From contig JAIFKN010000308.1 of assembly GCA_020049615.1 (NCBI GenBank), forward strand, positions 1 to 12,664: a stretch of DNA of 12,664 nucleotides. Direction: 5' to 3'. This DNA is from a bacterium. GTDB lineage: Bacteria > Planctomycetota > UBA11346. Shown here piece after piece: positions 1 through 8,563 of this stretch (position 1 is the stretch's first letter; the number at the start of each line of letters is the position of its first letter). A model generated the notes under the pieces. That model saw nothing but the letters and a program-made list of their open reading frames with translations, had not been told where the DNA came from and did no database searches. A program made the translations under genes and the position numbers.

Positions 1-90
1 CCCTGGGCGACGGCGCTGACCGCGTCGGAACTGGAGGGGATCGCCGGGCGGGTCAGGGGGCTCGGCGTGGTGGCCGAGGTGCATGGGTGA
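1..90 (+). CDS. C-terminal end of an unidentified gene (partial)
   Basis: The first 30 codons of the window, read in frame 1, are open up to a TGA at 88-90. They encode a 29-residue tail that ends in VRGLGVVAEVHG. Nearly all third codon positions are G or C (27 of 29 by count), which matches the coding bias of the neighbours. The other two plus frames hit stops at 16-18 and 108-110. The stop directly abuts the stop of the minus-strand prepilin-like gene, a tidy convergent arrangement with no room for a separate terminator. The tail is too short to assign a family, so the function is unknown. The start lies upstream of the window. Confidence 0.55.
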   Translation, partial: PWATALTASELEGIAGRVRGLGVVAEVHG

Positions 91-819
91 CTATTTCGGG
101 ATGTTGGGATTGACGTCCCGTTCCCACTGCGGCGTGCTCCAGAATATGTTGTAGCCGAGCGCCACGTTGTTGACCTTCTTTTCGTTGTCGAGGTTTCCGG
201 CGCTCCACTTGCCGTGCCAGTAGCAGCGGAGGACCGGCAGCGCCGATGAGGGGAATGGGCTTCCGAAGTCGGCCCATCCGCTCGGCACCACGCCTGGCTT
301 GGCATTGCCGAACTTCGCCTGATGGAGCTTGGCGTCCTGCCAGGTGAGCGTCGGGTCGCTCGGTGGCGTCTCCATGTCGCGCCAGAAGTACCCGATGTCC
401 CCGCCGGTCAGCATCTGTCCGCCTGCGGCGTAGACGAGGTTGCTGCCCGGGTTGTTGCTGACCTCGTACATGTAGCTCATGCCCGGTTCGTAGAGCCGGG
501 TCATGGGGTCCATGTTGGTGCGGCCCATGTCCGTGCGGCCGCCCCTGGTCGGATCGAGCGGGCATTGCAGCGACTTGAGTACCAGATCGTATTCGCCACC
601 GACGAGCAGGGTCAGGTGCCAGGGATAATCGTCCTGGTTGTCCTGCTGGTAGACTCCCATGGCGATGGCGGTCTGCCGGAGGTTGTTCGAACACTGCGCG
701 TTCTTGGCCTGCTGGCGCACCAGGTTGATCGCCGGCAGCAGCATCCCGGCCAGCACGGCGATGACCGAGATCACCACCAGGAGTTCGATCAGGGTGAAGC
801 CGCGCCGTGTGCCCGTCAT
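91..819 (-). CDS. Prepilin-like protein with N-terminal type II/IV pseudopilin signal
   Basis: This 242-residue protein begins with a classical class III (prepilin) signal. A short basic leader MTGTRRG is followed by [18 protein letters not shown]. The processing site would be G7/F8, with the conserved glutamate at mature position 5 (E12), then a single hydrophobic helix (about residues 8-30). The rest is a soluble, Trp/Tyr-rich domain with a CPLDP motif after the N-terminal helix. This resembles the large prepilin-type families (DUF1559-like and relatives) that are highly expanded in Planctomycetes, Lentisphaerae and Verrucomicrobia. Their roles are mostly unknown and are assumed to be at the cell envelope or in pseudopilus-like fibres. 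It is transcribed away from the PATAN/che genes and stands alone, with no secretion ATPase nearby. No clear Shine-Dalgarno precedes ATG 819. The ATG is chosen because it gives a normal short prepilin leader. Family assignment of the N-terminus is sure; the function of the globular part is not. Confidence 0.88.
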   Translation of the reverse strand: MTGTRRGFTLIELLVVISVIAVLAGMLLPAINLVRQQAKNAQCSNNLRQTAIAMGVYQQDNQDDYPWHLTLLVGGEYDLVLKSLQCPLDPTRGGRTDMGRTNMDPMTRLYEPGMSYMYEVSNNPGSNLVYAAGGQMLTGGDIGYFWRDMETPPSDPTLTWQDAKLHQAKFGNAKPGVVPSGWADFGSPFPSSALPVLRCYWHGKWSAGNLDNEKKVNNVALGYNIFWSTPQWERDVNPNIPK

Positions 820-854
820 GCAGTGGATACGGACCCGGGGGCCTGGCGTTGCCC

Positions 855-975
855 GGAGCGCGGGCGGCCCGCCCGCCCGTCACCCGGCCGGCCCGGCCGG
901 GGTTCGTGGTGGAGCATCCCAGGCACCCCCAGGCGGGCCGCCTGGGGGGACGGACGGGCGGGCGGCCCGCGCTCC
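855..975. repeat. Nested GC-rich inverted repeat, REP-doublet (REPIN)-like
   Basis: Two 27-base arms at 855-881 and 949-975 are reverse complements at 25 of 27 positions (mismatches at arm positions 12 and 22). Each arm is itself nearly palindromic around GGGCGGCCCGCCC, so each could form its own small hairpin. Between them lies a further 11-bp perfect palindrome (926-948). This is the geometry of a REPIN: two REP-type palindromes in inverted orientation around a short spacer. It sits between two divergent genes and may also separate their promoters. A large transcription-stopping structure is an alternative role. No transposase is adjacent. Confidence 0.7.
926..948. repeat. Perfect 11-bp inverted repeat (hairpin) inside the larger repeat
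   Basis: CCCCCAGGCGG at 926-936 is followed after one base by its exact reverse complement at 938-948. In RNA or single-stranded DNA it would fold as a GC-only stem with a small loop. It lacks a T-run on either side, so it is not a standard intrinsic terminator. It forms the centre of the REPIN-like element at 855-975. Confidence 0.65.
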
Positions 976-985
976 GTGCCCCGCG

Positions 986-1013
986 TTGACGCCCCCGGCT
1001 CCGCATCTACTGT
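986..1013 (+). promoter_or_regulatory. Possible sigma-70-type promoter of the PATAN/che cluster
   Basis: TTGACG at 986-991 is a good -35 hexamer. TACTGT at 1008-1013, 16 bases downstream, fits a TAnnnT -10. Transcription would start about at the ATG at 1020, giving a leaderless message, which would explain the lack of any Shine-Dalgarno sequence there. The divergent prepilin gene has a similar CCGTATCCACTG stretch just before its ATG, comparable to CCGCATCTACTG here. This is pattern matching only. Confidence 0.35.
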
Positions 1014-1019
1014 CCCCGC

Positions 1020-4000
1020 ATGGGCTTCGCGGGCAACCTTCGCACTCTGGCGCTGCCCGAGGTGCTCCAGACTCAAGGCCACTGGCGTTTTGCGCCTGGC
1101 CGCCGTGGAAGGGGGGCGGGATGTCGTCTTCGACCAGGGCGAACTGATCGGCGTCGCCTTCCGTCGCGGCGAGGAGCGCCAGGCCCTGCTTCGGCGCCTT
1201 ATCCTCGAAGGCCGGCTGGATGCCACCACGGCGGCGCAGATATCCAGCTCCGGTCGGGAATCCCAGGTCATCAGCCGGCTGATCGAGGGCGGCGTCATCG
1301 ACGAGGGGGCGGTCAAGGACGCCGTCCAGCGCCAGGCCGAGGAGGAACTGCAGAGCCTCTTCACCTGGGATTACGCCGATTTCGTCTTTCACGACGCTGG
1401 TCCCGAAGCCGAGGAGATCAACCAGCTGGTCGAGCGCTCGAAGGCCGATGGGCTGGCCTTCAACATCAACTCGCTGCTCATGGAGTCGGCGCGGCGCCAG
1501 GACGAATGGGAACGCGTCCGCCAGGTCTTCCCCGACGGCGGATTGGTGCTCGGCCCGCGCGAAGGTCAGGAAGCGGCGCTCACCGAGGCCTCGCAGGAGT
1601 ATCCGGCGTCGGCAGTGATCCCGCTTGTGGACGCAGTGCGCTCGCTCGACGACATCGTCAAGGACAGCGTCGTCACCCGGCTCGACGCCTGGAGCTGCCT
1701 GGCCGTCCTGATGGAGAAGGGTCTGGTCGTCCCGCTGACCCGCGACGACATCATCTACCACGGCGACTACCTGGTCTCGAAGAACGACCATCTGCGCGCC
1801 TGCTCGCTCTTCCGCCGCGCCCTGGCCGCAAGGCCCGGCGACAGCGAGACGGCGAAGAAGCTCGCCGAAAGCCTGGCCAAGCTCGGCGATGCGCCCGATG
1901 CGGCGGCCTGCTACGCCCAGCTCGCCATCGGTTCGCTCAACGCCCAGGACAACGACGGAGCCGTGGCGCATGCGCGCAAGGCGGTGCAGCTGGCGCCCAA
2001 GGATCCGGCCCTGCGCCAGACCCTGGTGCGCTGCCTGCTGGGCCAGGATGCCAAGCGCAATGCCGGCGAGGCGGTCGGCGAACTGCTCCAGCTGGTCGAG
2101 ACCTACACCGGCCTTGACCGGCTGGAGGACGCGCGCAGCACCTGTCTGAAGGTGCTGGAGCTGGACAAAGGCAACGAACCGGCCCGGCGGCAGCTGGCCC
2201 GCATCTTCTCGACCGCCGCCCACGACGAGCAGTCCGAGGACGTCGTCGTCTGCGTGCAGTGCGGCCACGTCAATCATCGCGAGGCGCAGGACTGCGAGAA
2301 GTGCAAGGCCTCGCTGCAGCTCAGCTGCCTGGCCTGCGGCAGGCCGGTGGGCGTGTCCGACCGCCTGTGCATCTTCTGCGGGGCTGACCCGCATCGCGGT
2401 TCGCAGAACCGCCGCGCCGGCGGCAGCCCGGCGACCAGCCGCATCGTCAATCCGGACAAGATGCGTGCCGGGGCGGCCGCCGGCGGCAAGCAGGCGGTCG
2501 CCGACCAGCTCGACTCGCTGCTCGCCACGGCCAAGGCCAAGGAGGAGGGCGAGGATTGGGAAGGCGCGCTGGAGGCCTGGCGTCAGCTCGCCTCGCTGCA
2601 GGTCGACAACGCCGAGTTGACCGCCCACATCAAGAGCCTGGAGACCCTGGTCCACGACTCCTTCGTCGAGCGTCAGATCGAACAGGGCCATCAGTACCGC
2701 CGCGTCCGGCGCTACTGGGCGGCCATCCGCTGCTACAAGGCCGCCTTGCGCACCATGGCCAGCGACGATCCGCGGGCGCAGCGCCTGGTCGAGATCCTCG
2801 GCTCGACCACCAAGGTCGGGCAGCGCATCGCCCTGCTCTACGCCGCAGCCATCCTGGTCATCCTGCTCGGCGCCGGCATGGCCGTCCAGCCGTGGCTCAA
2901 GAAGAGCCGGGTCGACGGCGAGATCTCCGCCATGGCTGAGCGTCTCCAGCCCTTGACCGAGGCGCCGAATGGTCCGCAGCTGGCTCCGTTGCGTGGCGAA
3001 TTGGAGGCTCTCCAGGCCCGGGTCGAGGCGCTGGGCGATGGGCCGCGTTGGGCTTCCGCTCGCACGCGCTGTACCGAGCTGTCGGGCGCCTGGACCGTGG
3101 CGTGGACGCGGGCGGCGGCCCGTTCGCTTGAGCAGGTCCATGCCGCCATCGAATTGAAGGATCTCAAGCGCGCGCGCGAGCTGCTTTCCGGCCACAGCGC
3201 GATCTTCAGGGACAATTCTCCGCGTGTCGTCCAGGTGACCGAGCGCCTCGATGCGGCGCAGAAGCAGCGCGACGAACTCAATGCACGCATCCAGGATGCC
3301 CCCCGCCTGCTGGCGGGGGCCGAAGCCGACGAGGCGGGAGGACGCCTGGGTGCGGCCCTCGGCCAATATCGCACCCTGGTCGAAAGTCCGAGTCTTGAAG
3401 TAGCTACCAAGGCAAAAGCGGCAGTCGCCCGCCTCGCTCCCCGGGCCGATGCCGCCTCCGCTGCGGTGCAGAAGGCGCTCGATGATGCCCAGAACCTGCG
3501 CGGCAGCGACCTGCCGAAAGCCGATGCGACGCTGGCCGCGATCGTCGACGAGGCCGCGACCTGGTCGCTGGGCGACCAGGTGCGTACCGCCCGGATGGCG
3601 ATCGCGGCGGCCCTCAGCGAAGCCCGGTCGGAGGCCGCCAAGCTCGGCTCCGGCGCCAGCATCGAGCAACTCGCCGACTACCTGCACCGGCATGGCGGCG
3701 CGCCGGAGGCGGTGGCGATCCGCCAGCGCCACGACGCCCAGGTGCGCGCCCTGGCCGCCCGGGCCCAGACGATGGCGCGTTACCAGGCCCTGATCGATGA
3801 GCAGAAGTGGGAGGCGGCCTGGACCGCCGGCCGCGATCTGGTCTCCGGCTACGGCGCCCAGGCCGGCGATGTGCGCCTGCCGCTCCTGATCGAGAGCCAT
3901 CCGAGCGGTGCGTCGGTCCGGCTCGATGGCAAAGCGGTAGGCAGCACGCCCTGCGTCCTGCGCTACCTGCCAGGGCAGAAGGGGGAACTGGTCGTCGAAG

Positions 4001-5052
4001 CTGCGGGTTGCCAGCCGCTGCCGCGGCGTCTGGAGGATGTGACCACCGCCTGGCGCTATGCCCCGCAATTGGCGCGCGCCCAGGTCTGGCGCGCCGAGCT
4101 GGGCAAACCGATCCTGGCCCTCAGCGCCCTGCCCGGAGGCGAACTGGCTGCCTCCACGGGTGACGGGTTGGCGCTGTTCTCGGCCAAGGGCCAGGTCCGC
4201 TGGCGCGTTGCACTTGGCGGCGACGATCTGGGCAGCCGTCCGCGCACCGATCAGCCGGTCCTGCTGCCCGAACGACGCATGGCGCTGGCCCTGCCGGGCA
4301 GCGGCATAGCCCTGATCGATGCCCGCGGCGGGGCCCAGAAGCTGCCGAGCACCAATGAGGTCCGCGGCAGGCCGATCGGCTATGTCAACGAGGTGCTTGG
4401 CGCCACGACACGGGTGGCATATGCGGCCGAGGCCATCTTCAGCGGCGAACCAGGCAGCCAGTTCAAGCCCATCCCGCTGCCCGCCCCCGCGATCAGCGGT
4501 CCGATCGCGCTGGTCAAGGACATCGATCGCGTCCTGGTCGTCGCCGACACCCGGGGGCGGCTGGTCGGCGTCGAGGAATCGACCCGCAAGGTCATCTGGG
4601 AGATCGACGTCCAAGCCGCCGACATCGGACAGCTGGTCATGGTTTCGGAAGGGGACCTCGTCGCCCTGCTCGACGGTTCGCGTCTTGCCTGCTTCGGGCT
4701 GACCGCCAAAGGCGCGACCCTGCGGTGGACGCACCTGCTCGAAGCCCAGGCGGTGGGCGATCCGGTGTTCGCAGATGGCATGATCCATGTCGCCAGCGGG
4801 TCGCAGATCATCCGCATCAGCACGGAAGGCACCGTTCAGCCAGCCCTGGCCCTGACCGCGACGGCTTCCTGTTCGGTCGCCGTGGCCGGCGATCTCGTCC
4901 TGGCCGGAGCTGCGGACGGTTCGATCCGGCTCTTCAAGGGTGGAGAGGTGCAGTGGGTGTCTCCCCTGTCGGCTCCACCGACCGCGGTAGGGCTCGGCGA
5001 GGCGGCCTTCGCGGCCAGCGGCAACGGTTCATTGACCGCCTTCGCCCCGTAG
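1020..5052 (+). CDS. PATAN (DUF4388)-TPR-zinc ribbon-TM-PEGA-beta-propeller protein, apparent frameshift near its start
   Basis: This is a giant membrane protein of about 1,344 residues if the frame is restored. In order it shows: a PATAN/DUF4388 domain (nt 1020-1530; TGVLRLAAVEGG and FNINSLLMESARRQDEWERV are typical); a small winged-helix-like segment (about 1591-1740); TPR-like helices (about 1765-2210); a double zinc ribbon with four CxxC pairs (2251-2262, 2293-2304, 2326-2337, 2368-2379); more TPR-like helix; one transmembrane helix (2827-2886); a long Ala/Glu/Arg-rich helical region; a PEGA domain (from 3880, HPSGASVRLDGKAVGSTPC); and a PQQ-like beta-propeller to the end. No signal peptide is present, so the PATAN/TPR/zinc part should be cytoplasmic and the PEGA/propeller part outside the inner membrane. 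Basic residues flank both sides of the helix, so topology is not firm. ATG 1020 starts the expected N-terminus MGFAGNLRTLALPEVLQT, but that frame does not join the rest: the body is in frame +1 from about 1072. In-frame starts downstream (TTG 1090, GTG 1105) would truncate the PATAN domain. It heads a same-strand run with its paralogue, cheA and cheW. A sensory or scaffold role is inferred. Confidence 0.8.
1060..1086 (+). other. Frameshift site within the PATAN domain
   Basis: Upstream of about 1073 the coding signal is in the frame of ATG 1020 and ends in LPEVLQT. From about 1072 it is in the next frame and begins LKATGVLRL. The upstream stretch of the downstream frame reads as Trp/Cys/Arg-rich non-coding-like peptide. 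From memory, family members have about seven residues between the LQ and TGVL motifs. Here only about four remain, so loss of 8 bases would explain both the shift and the short spacing. No homopolymer or classical slippery heptamer is present. It may be a real mutation, a sequence error, or a sign that translation starts elsewhere. Confidence 0.6.
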
Positions 5053-5061
5053 CGCGCAGCG

Positions 5062-5080
5062 GGCCGCCTGGGATGCGGCC
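5062..5080 (+). terminator. Weak hairpin after PATAN protein 1
   Basis: GGCCGC at 5062-5067 and GCGGCC at 5075-5080 form a 6-bp GC stem with a 7-base loop, starting ten bases past the stop codon of PATAN protein 1. There is no T-run, so it is at best a weak or attenuating structure. Transcription probably continues into the next gene. Confidence 0.25.
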
Positions 5081-5088
5081 GGTCCCCA

Positions 5089-5117
5089 CTGGCAGGTCTC
5101 CGTCGGGCATCTAGATT
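5089..5117 (+). promoter_or_regulatory. Possible internal promoter for PATAN protein 2
   Basis: CTGGCA at 5089-5094 (four of six matches to TTGACA) is followed after 17 bases by TAGATT at 5112-5117 (fits TAnnnT). The predicted start at about 5124 leaves a leader of about 33 bases that contains the GGAG ribosome binding site of PATAN protein 2. The hexamers are plausible but unproven. Confidence 0.35.
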
Positions 5118-5146
5118 CCGTGGGCCGGGGAAGTCCTCCCGGTACC

Positions 5147-5150
5147 GGAG
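5147..5150 (+). promoter_or_regulatory. Ribosome binding site of PATAN protein 2
   Basis: GGAG lies six bases upstream of the ATG at 5157 and fixes this start. PATAN protein 1 has no equivalent site before its start. Confidence 0.6.
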
Positions 5151-5156
5151 CCTACG

Positions 5157-8100
5157 ATGCAGCTTGATTCGCACCTGGTCGAGAAGTTCCACGCCCTGCA
5201 TCGCCAGCGCCAGTCCGGCGTCCTGCAGGCCAGCGGCGACGGCTTCATCCTCGGCATCTGCCTGGTCGAGGGCGAGCCGATGGCGATCGATCTGGGCGAG
5301 GATCTCGAACAGGCCTTCGCCCACGCCTGCGGCACCTACCACAAACTGGATGACGCCGGTTTGGCGGAACTGGCCGCCGCCATCGGCGGTGGTGCCAAGG
5401 CTCGCGAATACCTCGTCGAGCGGCAGTTGATCAGCGACGCCGAAGCCGACCAGGTCGCCCAGGCCGTGGTCGAGGACGCCCTCACCCGCGCCTTCCGCGG
5501 TCCATGCACCGGCATCGAGTTCACGCCGGGCGTGGGACCGGACTCGCTCGCCATCGGACGTACGGCGCTGAAGATGCGCATCGGTGTCGAGGCCCTGATC
5601 CGCACCTGCGATCAGCGGGTCGGCGAGCAGCAGGCGGTCGAACACGAGGTCGGCGGCTGGCATGCGGTGTTCGCCATGAGCGAGGGCGAGCATGTCTCGG
5701 GCCAACTCTCGGAATACGAGAAGATGGTGCTGAACTTCATCGATGGCCGTGCCACGGTCGATGAGATCGCCAGCCTGTGCCGCGACAGCAGCATGAACCT
5801 CGGACGGGTCCTGCGTTCGCTCATCGCCAAGAAGGTCATCCATCGCATAGACCAGCACCGCACCAGCGGTGTACGGCCTGCAGTGACCTCGCCGGCCTCC
5901 GGGATCAAGCCGGCGGTCAAACCGGCGGAATCCGCTTCCGCGGCCACAGCCAACGTGCCATCGACTGGTTCCGCGGCAGGCATGCAGCCCTACCGGCGCG
6001 CGCAGCGCGAGAACCAGTCCAGCCGGCCGATCATCCTGGTCGGCCTGATCGCACTGCTGGTCATCTCCCTCGGGGTGGCCCTCCTGGTGGTGCAATACAA
6101 CCGCAAGCAGGAGACGCTGCGGAAGGACGAGAGCGAGATAGGACAGCTGGTCGGTTCGCGCAATTGGCGGGAGGCTCGTGCCCTGATCGATCGCCTGCGG
6201 CAGGCGGCGGGGAACGATCTCGCAGCCATCCGTACCGTCGAGACGCTCAAGGGACAGGTCGAGGCGGCGATCTCCTCCGAGCGCAGTCGCATCGGGGAAC
6301 TGATCGAGAACGAGGAGTTCGCATCCGCACGCGTCCGCATCGCCGCCCTTCCTGACGACGCCGAACTCGGCAGGCGTCTGCGCGATGCAGAAGCCGAGCA
6401 ACGGGTCGCCGCCGCCGCGCTGGCCGACGAGGTGCGGGCACGCTTGTCGGCCGGTGACATCGCCGGGACGCTGTCCGCCCTCGATGAGGTCCAGGGGCCG
6501 CGCAGCCAGGAGGCCAACGCCGTGCTCGCCACCTGGCGCAGCGACACCCTGGTGATCGCGCGCAGCCAGACCCACCCACTCCAGCTCCGTCTCGCCTCGG
6601 TGGCGCGGTTGCGCCAGGCGCGCCCTGACGCCAGCCTCGAGGCCCAGTTGGTTAACCTCGATGGCGACCTGCAGAACCAGGTAAGTGATCTCGCCAAGCG
6701 CCTGGCCCGGCTCGAGGAGCAGGCCAAGGCCGGCGCCTGGGAGGAGGTCCGCAACGAGATGGCCGCCATGCGCATCGGCAGCCTCGGAGCCGGCACTGAG
6801 GTCGAAGTGCGGGCTGCGCGTGCCGCCACGGCGGCCGACCAGGCCGAGCAGGAACTCGGGCTGGTCCAGCGCGCAGCCTTGGTCGCCATCGCCTCGGGTG
6901 CTGGAGCCGACGGCCTGGAGGATGCGCGGGCCAAGCTGGCCGCCGCTCTGCAGCAGTATCCCCAAGCCTCCCGCCGCGAAGCCATCGACCGCATCGCCGC
7001 CAGCCTGGCGGCCTGCAGTGGCGTCGGCCAGCGCACGGCCGCCCAGCGCGCGGCCGATGCCACCGCATTGGCCCATCAGGTGCCTGCGGCTGAAGCAGCG
7101 TTGGCCGAGGCCCTCACGCAGCGCGCCACGGCTCTGCAGGCCATCGAAGGCCAAGCCCGCGCCTCGCTGGATGAAGCCCGCCGCTATGGCCGCGTCGGCG
7201 ATTGGAACGCCTCGGTCAAGGCCCTCGAAGCGATCGTCCGTCAGCCCAACTGGCAGTTCACCGCTGTGCGCACCGAGGCCGAACAGGAACTCGACGCCGC
7301 CCGCGCCAAGGCGACCAGGCGCGTCCAGTTGAAGGAAGACCTGCGCGGTGCGCTACTGCGCGGCGACCTGGCGGCCTGCGAGGAGATCGCCAGGGAGATC
7401 GGCCTGGCCTATCTGCCCCTGGTCATCGCCAGCACGCCCCCTGGAGCGGAGGTCGTCCGTGCAGACGGCGCGGTTCTCGGCACCACTCCCCTGATCCATG
7501 ATGTCACCGCCGACGAACGGGTGGAACTCAGCCTGCAGGTGAGGAAGGCCGGATACCAGCAGGTGACGGTGAACGGAGCCCAGGCCGAGGGCGGATGGCG
7601 GGTGGCTGTGCGCCTGGAGCGCAGCCTGGCGTTCTCGGCGAGCCTCGGCCATCCGCTGACCGCCAAACCGGCGGTCATCGATGGCGCGCTGTGGCTCGCG
7701 GACCGTGGTCGCGCGGTTACGTTCGCCAAGCCTCTGGCAGCTGCCCAGCGCACCGTGCCAGCCGGTGTGCCTTTGGCCGAACCAGTGTTCGCTCCGGTGG
7801 CCATGGTCGGTGGCGAACTGCTGCTGGCGACTCGGGAACGGCTCGCGCTGCGGCTCGGGGCCTCGGTCGAACGCATCCCGTTGCCGGTGGCCACCGACCA
7901 TGCCCCGCTGGCCTATACCAGCCCGCTGGTGGTCGATCGCAACCTGCTCATCGTTGCCGGTCAGGATGGCCGGCTGCACGCCGTCCGTCGTGGAACGACG
8001 GCACTCGTCTGGCAGAGCCCTGGCGGCGTCGCATTCGCCTGTGCCCCGCTGCTGGTCGGGGAAAGCATCCTGGTGGTGCGCCGCGACGGACGGCTGGAGA

Positions 8101-8549
8101 GCTACCGCGTCGAGGACGGTCTCGCCGAGCGCAGTGCGGCACTCGAGTCTCCCGTCCTGGCGGCCTGGCCGACCGACGGTGGCGTGAGCGGCCTCACTGC
8201 CGGCCGGGTGTGGACCTGGAATGGCACGGTGGCGGGCGAGGATCTGCCTGAGCCCTGCCTGGGAGGCGGACCGGGAGTGGCGGTCAGCGCCCTCGGCAAG
8301 GTCCTGCTGCGAAGCGATTCGGGATGGAGCGAGGTCGGCCGGCTGGAACCGCGACTGCAGCCGGAGAGCGCGATCAGCGCCCTGGCCTGGGCCGGCCAGG
8401 CGGTCGTCGTGCACGACCGAACCCTGACTGTCTGCGGTTCCTCCCCGTTCCGGCTCGAAAGCGCCAGCGAGCTGCTTGCGCCTGTGGTCTGGGACGGAGC
8501 GCTGGTTGTCGCCAGTCTGGATGGTGGCCTGTGGGTCTGGGCTAAGTAG
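5157..8549 (+). CDS. PATAN (DUF4388)-TM-coiled coil-PEGA-beta-propeller protein
   Basis: This 1,130-residue protein is a paralogue of the preceding gene product. Residues 1 to about 180 form a PATAN/DUF4388-like domain (start FHALHRQRQSGVLQASGDGF). A winged-helix-like segment follows (SEYEKMVLNFIDGRATVDEI through LRSLIAKKVIHRI, about residues 183-236), then a Pro/Ala/Ser-rich linker and one transmembrane helix (about 292-312). A long Ala/Glu/Arg-rich helical region runs to about 750, followed by a PEGA domain (about 754-825; STPPGAEVVRADGAVLGTTP) and a PQQ-like propeller to the C-terminus (QDGRLHAVRRGTTALVWQSP is a typical blade). It lacks the TPR and zinc-ribbon block of its neighbour but is otherwise collinear with it. 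It has no N-terminal signal peptide, so the PATAN domain should be cytoplasmic and the PEGA/propeller part extracytoplasmic. PATAN and CheW-linked proteins occur together in taxis and motility systems. The position 60 bp upstream of cheA supports a receptor- or scaffold-like role, but that is inferred. Confidence 0.87.
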   Translation: MQLDSHLVEKFHALHRQRQSGVLQASGDGFILGICLVEGEPMAIDLGEDLEQAFAHACGTYHKLDDAGLAELAAAIGGGAKAREYLVERQLISDAEADQVAQAVVEDALTRAFRGPCTGIEFTPGVGPDSLAIGRTALKMRIGVEALIRTCDQRVGEQQAVEHEVGGWHAVFAMSEGEHVSGQLSEYEKMVLNFIDGRATVDEIASLCRDSSMNLGRVLRSLIAKKVIHRIDQHRTSGVRPAVTSPASGIKPAVKPAESASAATANVPSTGSAAGMQPYRRAQRENQSSRPIILVGLIALLVISLGVALLVVQYNRKQETLRKDESEIGQLVGSRNWREARALIDRLRQAAGNDLAAIRTVETLKGQVEAAISSERSRIGELIENEEFASARVRIAALPDDAELGRRLRDAEAEQRVAAAALADEVRARLSAGDIAGTLSALDEVQGPRSQEANAVLATWRSDTLVIARSQTHPLQLRLASVARLRQARPDASLEAQLVNLDGDLQNQVSDLAKRLARLEEQAKAGAWEEVRNEMAAMRIGSLGAGTEVEVRAARAATAADQAEQELGLVQRAALVAIASGAGADGLEDARAKLAAALQQYPQASRREAIDRIAASLAACSGVGQRTAAQRAADATALAHQVPAAEAALAEALTQRATALQAIEGQARASLDEARRYGRVGDWNASVKALEAIVRQPNWQFTAVRTEAEQELDAARAKATRRVQLKEDLRGALLRGDLAACEEIAREIGLAYLPLVIASTPPGAEVVRADGAVLGTTPLIHDVTADERVELSLQVRKAGYQQVTVNGAQAEGGWRVAVRLERSLAFSASLGHPLTAKPAVIDGALWLADRGRAVTFAKPLAAAQRTVPAGVPLAEPVFAPVAMVGGELLLATRERLALRLGASVERIPLPVATDHAPLAYTSPLVVDRNLLIVAGQDGRLHAVRRGTTALVWQSPGGVAFACAPLLVGESILVVRRDGRLESYRVEDGLAERSAALESPVLAAWPTDGGVSGLTAGRVWTWNGTVAGEDLPEPCLGGGPGVAVSALGKVLLRSDSGWSEVGRLEPRLQPESAISALAWAGQAVVVHDRTLTVCGSSPFRLESASELLAPVVWDGALVVASLDGGLWVWAK

Positions 8550-8563
8550 GCTGTCCCTCGGGC

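Noticed and set aside
322..1019. Upstream extension of the PATAN protein 1 reading frame to 322
   Set aside because: This stretch overlaps the prepilin gene on the other strand and the REPIN-like repeat, and encodes Pro/Arg/Gly-rich sequence unlike any PATAN protein. The frame is open only because of GC content.
1060..1086. Programmed ribosomal frameshift
   Set aside because: No slippery heptamer, in-frame stop pause site or obvious downstream stimulatory structure is visible, and the short spacing between motifs fits a deletion better.
880..4788. Very long open frame on the minus strand (1,302 codons) opposite PATAN protein 1
   Set aside because: It has no recognisable domain and a composition typical of antisense frames in GC-rich DNA (rich in Arg, Gly, Ala, Asp and Gln). 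The plus strand has clear PATAN, TPR, zinc ribbon, PEGA and propeller domains in the same place.
5089..5114. Sigma-54 promoter suggested by CACTGGCA upstream of PATAN protein 2
   Set aside because: The required TTGC-type -12 element at the right distance is missing.
4836..7154. Long minus-strand open frame (772 codons) spanning the end of PATAN protein 1 and the first half of PATAN protein 2
   Set aside because: It crosses a gene boundary and its ribosome binding site, shows no family motif, and reflects high third-position GC on the opposite strand.
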